Source: Thiobacillus denitrificans (GTDB lineage Bacteria > Pseudomonadota > Gammaproteobacteria > Burkholderiales > Thiobacillaceae). From it: 16,507 nucleotides of DNA. Shown here one piece after another: positions 15,035 through 16,507 of the stretch. The stretch spans positions 9,812 to 26,318 of the forward strand of contig DILD01000069.1 in assembly GCA_002424845.1 (NCBI GenBank), given 5' to 3'. The notes under the pieces were generated by a model. The model saw only the letters and a list, made by a program, of their open reading frames with translations, did no database searches and had not been told where the DNA came from. Position numbers and translations under genes: made by a program. Positions within the stretch are counted from its first letter, which is position 1, and the number at the start of each line of letters is the position of its first letter.

Positions 15035-16507
15035 CTAATAGACGACATTCACGGCCTCGGGCTTGAGCCAGTCCGCCAGAGACTCGATCAGGCGGTCATC
15101 CAGTCGCACCCGCCAATCTTCGCCTAGCCGCACGCAACAGCTTGCCTGGGGGTTACGGTAATCCACCCAGACTGGACACCCCCCCTCTTCCACCTTGTAA
15201 GGCGCGAGCAATTCGCTCAGTTTGTGTCCGCTGGATTGCCCGTTGCATGCCAGCCGCAATCCCTGGGCAAACCGGGTGCGCGCACCTGCCAGGTCGTAGA
15301 TCCGTTCCGCTGTAACCCGCAAGCCGCCCGAATAATCATCACGGTTGACCTTGCCCTCAATAATCAGCAGGGCATCATCTTTCAGCAGATGGCGATTCTG
15401 CTCGTAAAGTTCATTGAAAATCACCACCTCGACCTGCGCGGTGGCGTCGTCCAGCAGAAGAATCAGCATCTTGCCGCGCCGCGTCATCTGGGTGCGCAGC
15501 GAAACGACAATGCCGGCCAGCATTTGAAGGTCGCGGGCGGGTTCAAGGCTGTCGAGCTGCCTTTTGGCAAAACCAGACACTTCGGCCAAATAAGAGGTGA
15601 AAGGATGGCCGCTAAAGTAATAACCGAGCGCCGATTTCTCCTGCAGAAGTTTTTCCTGCTCAGGCCAGCGCGGCACCTCGATCAGTTCTTCGCCGCCACC
15701 GTCGAGCAACTCGCCGAATAAGCCTACCTGACCACCGTTCCTCGCCGCGCGGTCAGCGGTTTCCAGCGCCGCGGCGACCGAAGCCATCAAGCTGGCACGG
15801 TGATCGTTGAGGCGATCGAATGCGCCCGCCTTGACCAGCGCTTCCAGCACGCGACGATTGAGATAGCGTTTGTCGACCCGCCGCGTCAGGTCGAACAACC
15901 CCTTGTAGGGGCCGTTGGCCTCGCGCTCGGCAACGATGGCACCGATCGCCGCCTCGCCGCTGCCCTTGATCGCGCCCAGACCGTAGCGGATTTCGGTCTT
16001 GCTGACCGGCTCGAAGCGATAGCCCGACAGATTGATGTCGGGCGGCAGCATGGTCAGCCCGTTGGCGCGGCAGTCCTCGTAGAACACGCGCACCTTGTCG
16101 GTGTCGGACATTTCCGAGGACATGGTGGCGGCCATGAACTCGGCCGGGTAGTAGGCCTTGAGCCAGGCGGTGTGATACGCCACCAGCGCATAGGCCGCCG
16201 AGTGCGACTTGTTGAAGCCGTATTCAGCGAATTTCTCCATCAGGTCGAACAGCCGCTCGGCGATCTTGATGTCGGCCCCGCGCTTGGCTGCGCCTTCGAG
16301 GAAGATCGTACGCTGCACGGCCATTTCCTCGGGCTTCTTCTTGCCCATGGCGCGCCGCAACATGTCGGCGGCACCGAGGCTGTAACCCGCCAGGATCTGT
16401 GCCACCAGCATCACCTGCTCCTGGTAGACGATGATGCCGTAGGTCGATTTCAGCACCGGTTCGAGGTCGGGATGGAAATACTCCGGCTTCTGCTTGCCCT
16501 GCTTGCG
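15035..16507 (-). CDS. dnaE: DNA polymerase III alpha subunit, C-terminal part (partial)
   Basis: The last 490 codons of dnaE; the start is beyond the right edge of the window and the frame is open to base 16507. The fragment begins in the fingers region with FHPDLEPVLKSTYGIIVYQEQVM, followed by GYSLGAADMLRRAMGKKK and KFAEYGFNKSHSAAYALVAY, all highly conserved in DnaE. Then come the helix-hairpin-helix region, a clamp-binding motif of the QxxLF kind (QVGLFGEL) and the OB domain (LAGIVVSLRTQMTRRGK to LRVTAERIYDL). A short C-terminal domain, which in the family contacts tau, ends the protein. It is the replicative polymerase subunit. An intrinsic terminator lies 159 bases after the stop, with a candidate small RNA between them. 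Confidence 0.97.
   Translation of the reverse strand, partial: RKQGKQKPEYFHPDLEPVLKSTYGIIVYQEQVMLVAQILAGYSLGAADMLRRAMGKKKPEEMAVQRTIFLEGAAKRGADIKIAERLFDLMEKFAEYGFNKSHSAAYALVAYHTAWLKAYYPAEFMAATMSSEMSDTDKVRVFYEDCRANGLTMLPPDINLSGYRFEPVSKTEIRYGLGAIKGSGEAAIGAIVAEREANGPYKGLFDLTRRVDKRYLNRRVLEALVKAGAFDRLNDHRASLMASVAAALETADRAARNGGQVGLFGELLDGGGEELIEVPRWPEQEKLLQEKSALGYYFSGHPFTSYLAEVSGFAKRQLDSLEPARDLQMLAGIVVSLRTQMTRRGKMLILLLDDATAQVEVVIFNELYEQNRHLLKDDALLIIEGKVNRDDYSGGLRVTAERIYDLAGARTRFAQGLRLACNGQSSGHKLSELLAPYKVEEGGCPVWVDYRNPQASCCVRLGEDWRVRLDDRLIESLADWLKPEAVNVVY

Overview
The window looks like chromosomal DNA of a betaproteobacterial sulfur oxidiser, probably related to Thiobacillus or Sulfuricella. This is inferred from three things: dissimilatory APS reductase genes (aprBA), a conserved housekeeping block (rplU-rpmA-obgE next to ispB), and a GC content near 60%. 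I see no insertion sequence, prophage or CRISPR array. Nearly all the sequence is covered by recognisable genes.

Region 1 (1-2339): the end of aprB and complete aprA, closed by a very strong intrinsic terminator. Together they encode the cytoplasmic enzyme that interconverts sulfite plus AMP and APS. Region 2 (2340-7101): a tight run of five plus-strand genes. In order they are a YkgJ-type cysteine-cluster protein, an exported DUF4124 protein, a MoxR-type AAA+ ATPase of the CbbQ/NirQ/NorQ family, its large VWA-domain partner (CbbO/NorD type), and an unrecognised 92-residue protein. An ATPase/VWA pair of this kind normally activates Rubisco or NO reductase, but neither target is here and the nearest metabolic enzyme is APS reductase.

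Region 3 (7098-8909, minus strand): rplU-rpmA, an intrinsic terminator, then obgE, which meets region 2 tail to tail with overlapping stop codons. Region 4 (8945-11350, plus): ispB, tRNA-Pro(CGG), a small lipoprotein gene and an HU gene. The roughly 550-base stretch between the lipoprotein and HU genes holds no convincing gene. Region 5 (11483-14829, plus): a dual-CDGSH iron-sulfur protein, a DUF924 protein, metG and an acylphosphatase gene. The metG gene carries a sharply AT-rich internal block (about 41% GC against about 60-68% around it) over its anticodon-binding domain, which suggests a mosaic gene. Region 6 (14847-16507, minus): the 3' part of dnaE, followed by what looks like a small RNA gene.

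The most interesting non-coding signal is in the 3' flank of dnaE. On the minus strand a perfect -35 hexamer is followed by about 100 bases that fold into a stem-loop displaying a CCUCCUCC anti-Shine-Dalgarno sequence in its loop. A second CCUCC copy overlaps the 5' side of that stem, and a 9-bp terminator hairpin with a U tract ends the unit. This layout resembles the anti-SD small RNAs known from alphaproteobacteria (CcsR/cuckoo, alpha-r14). I could not run any search, so novelty is not established.
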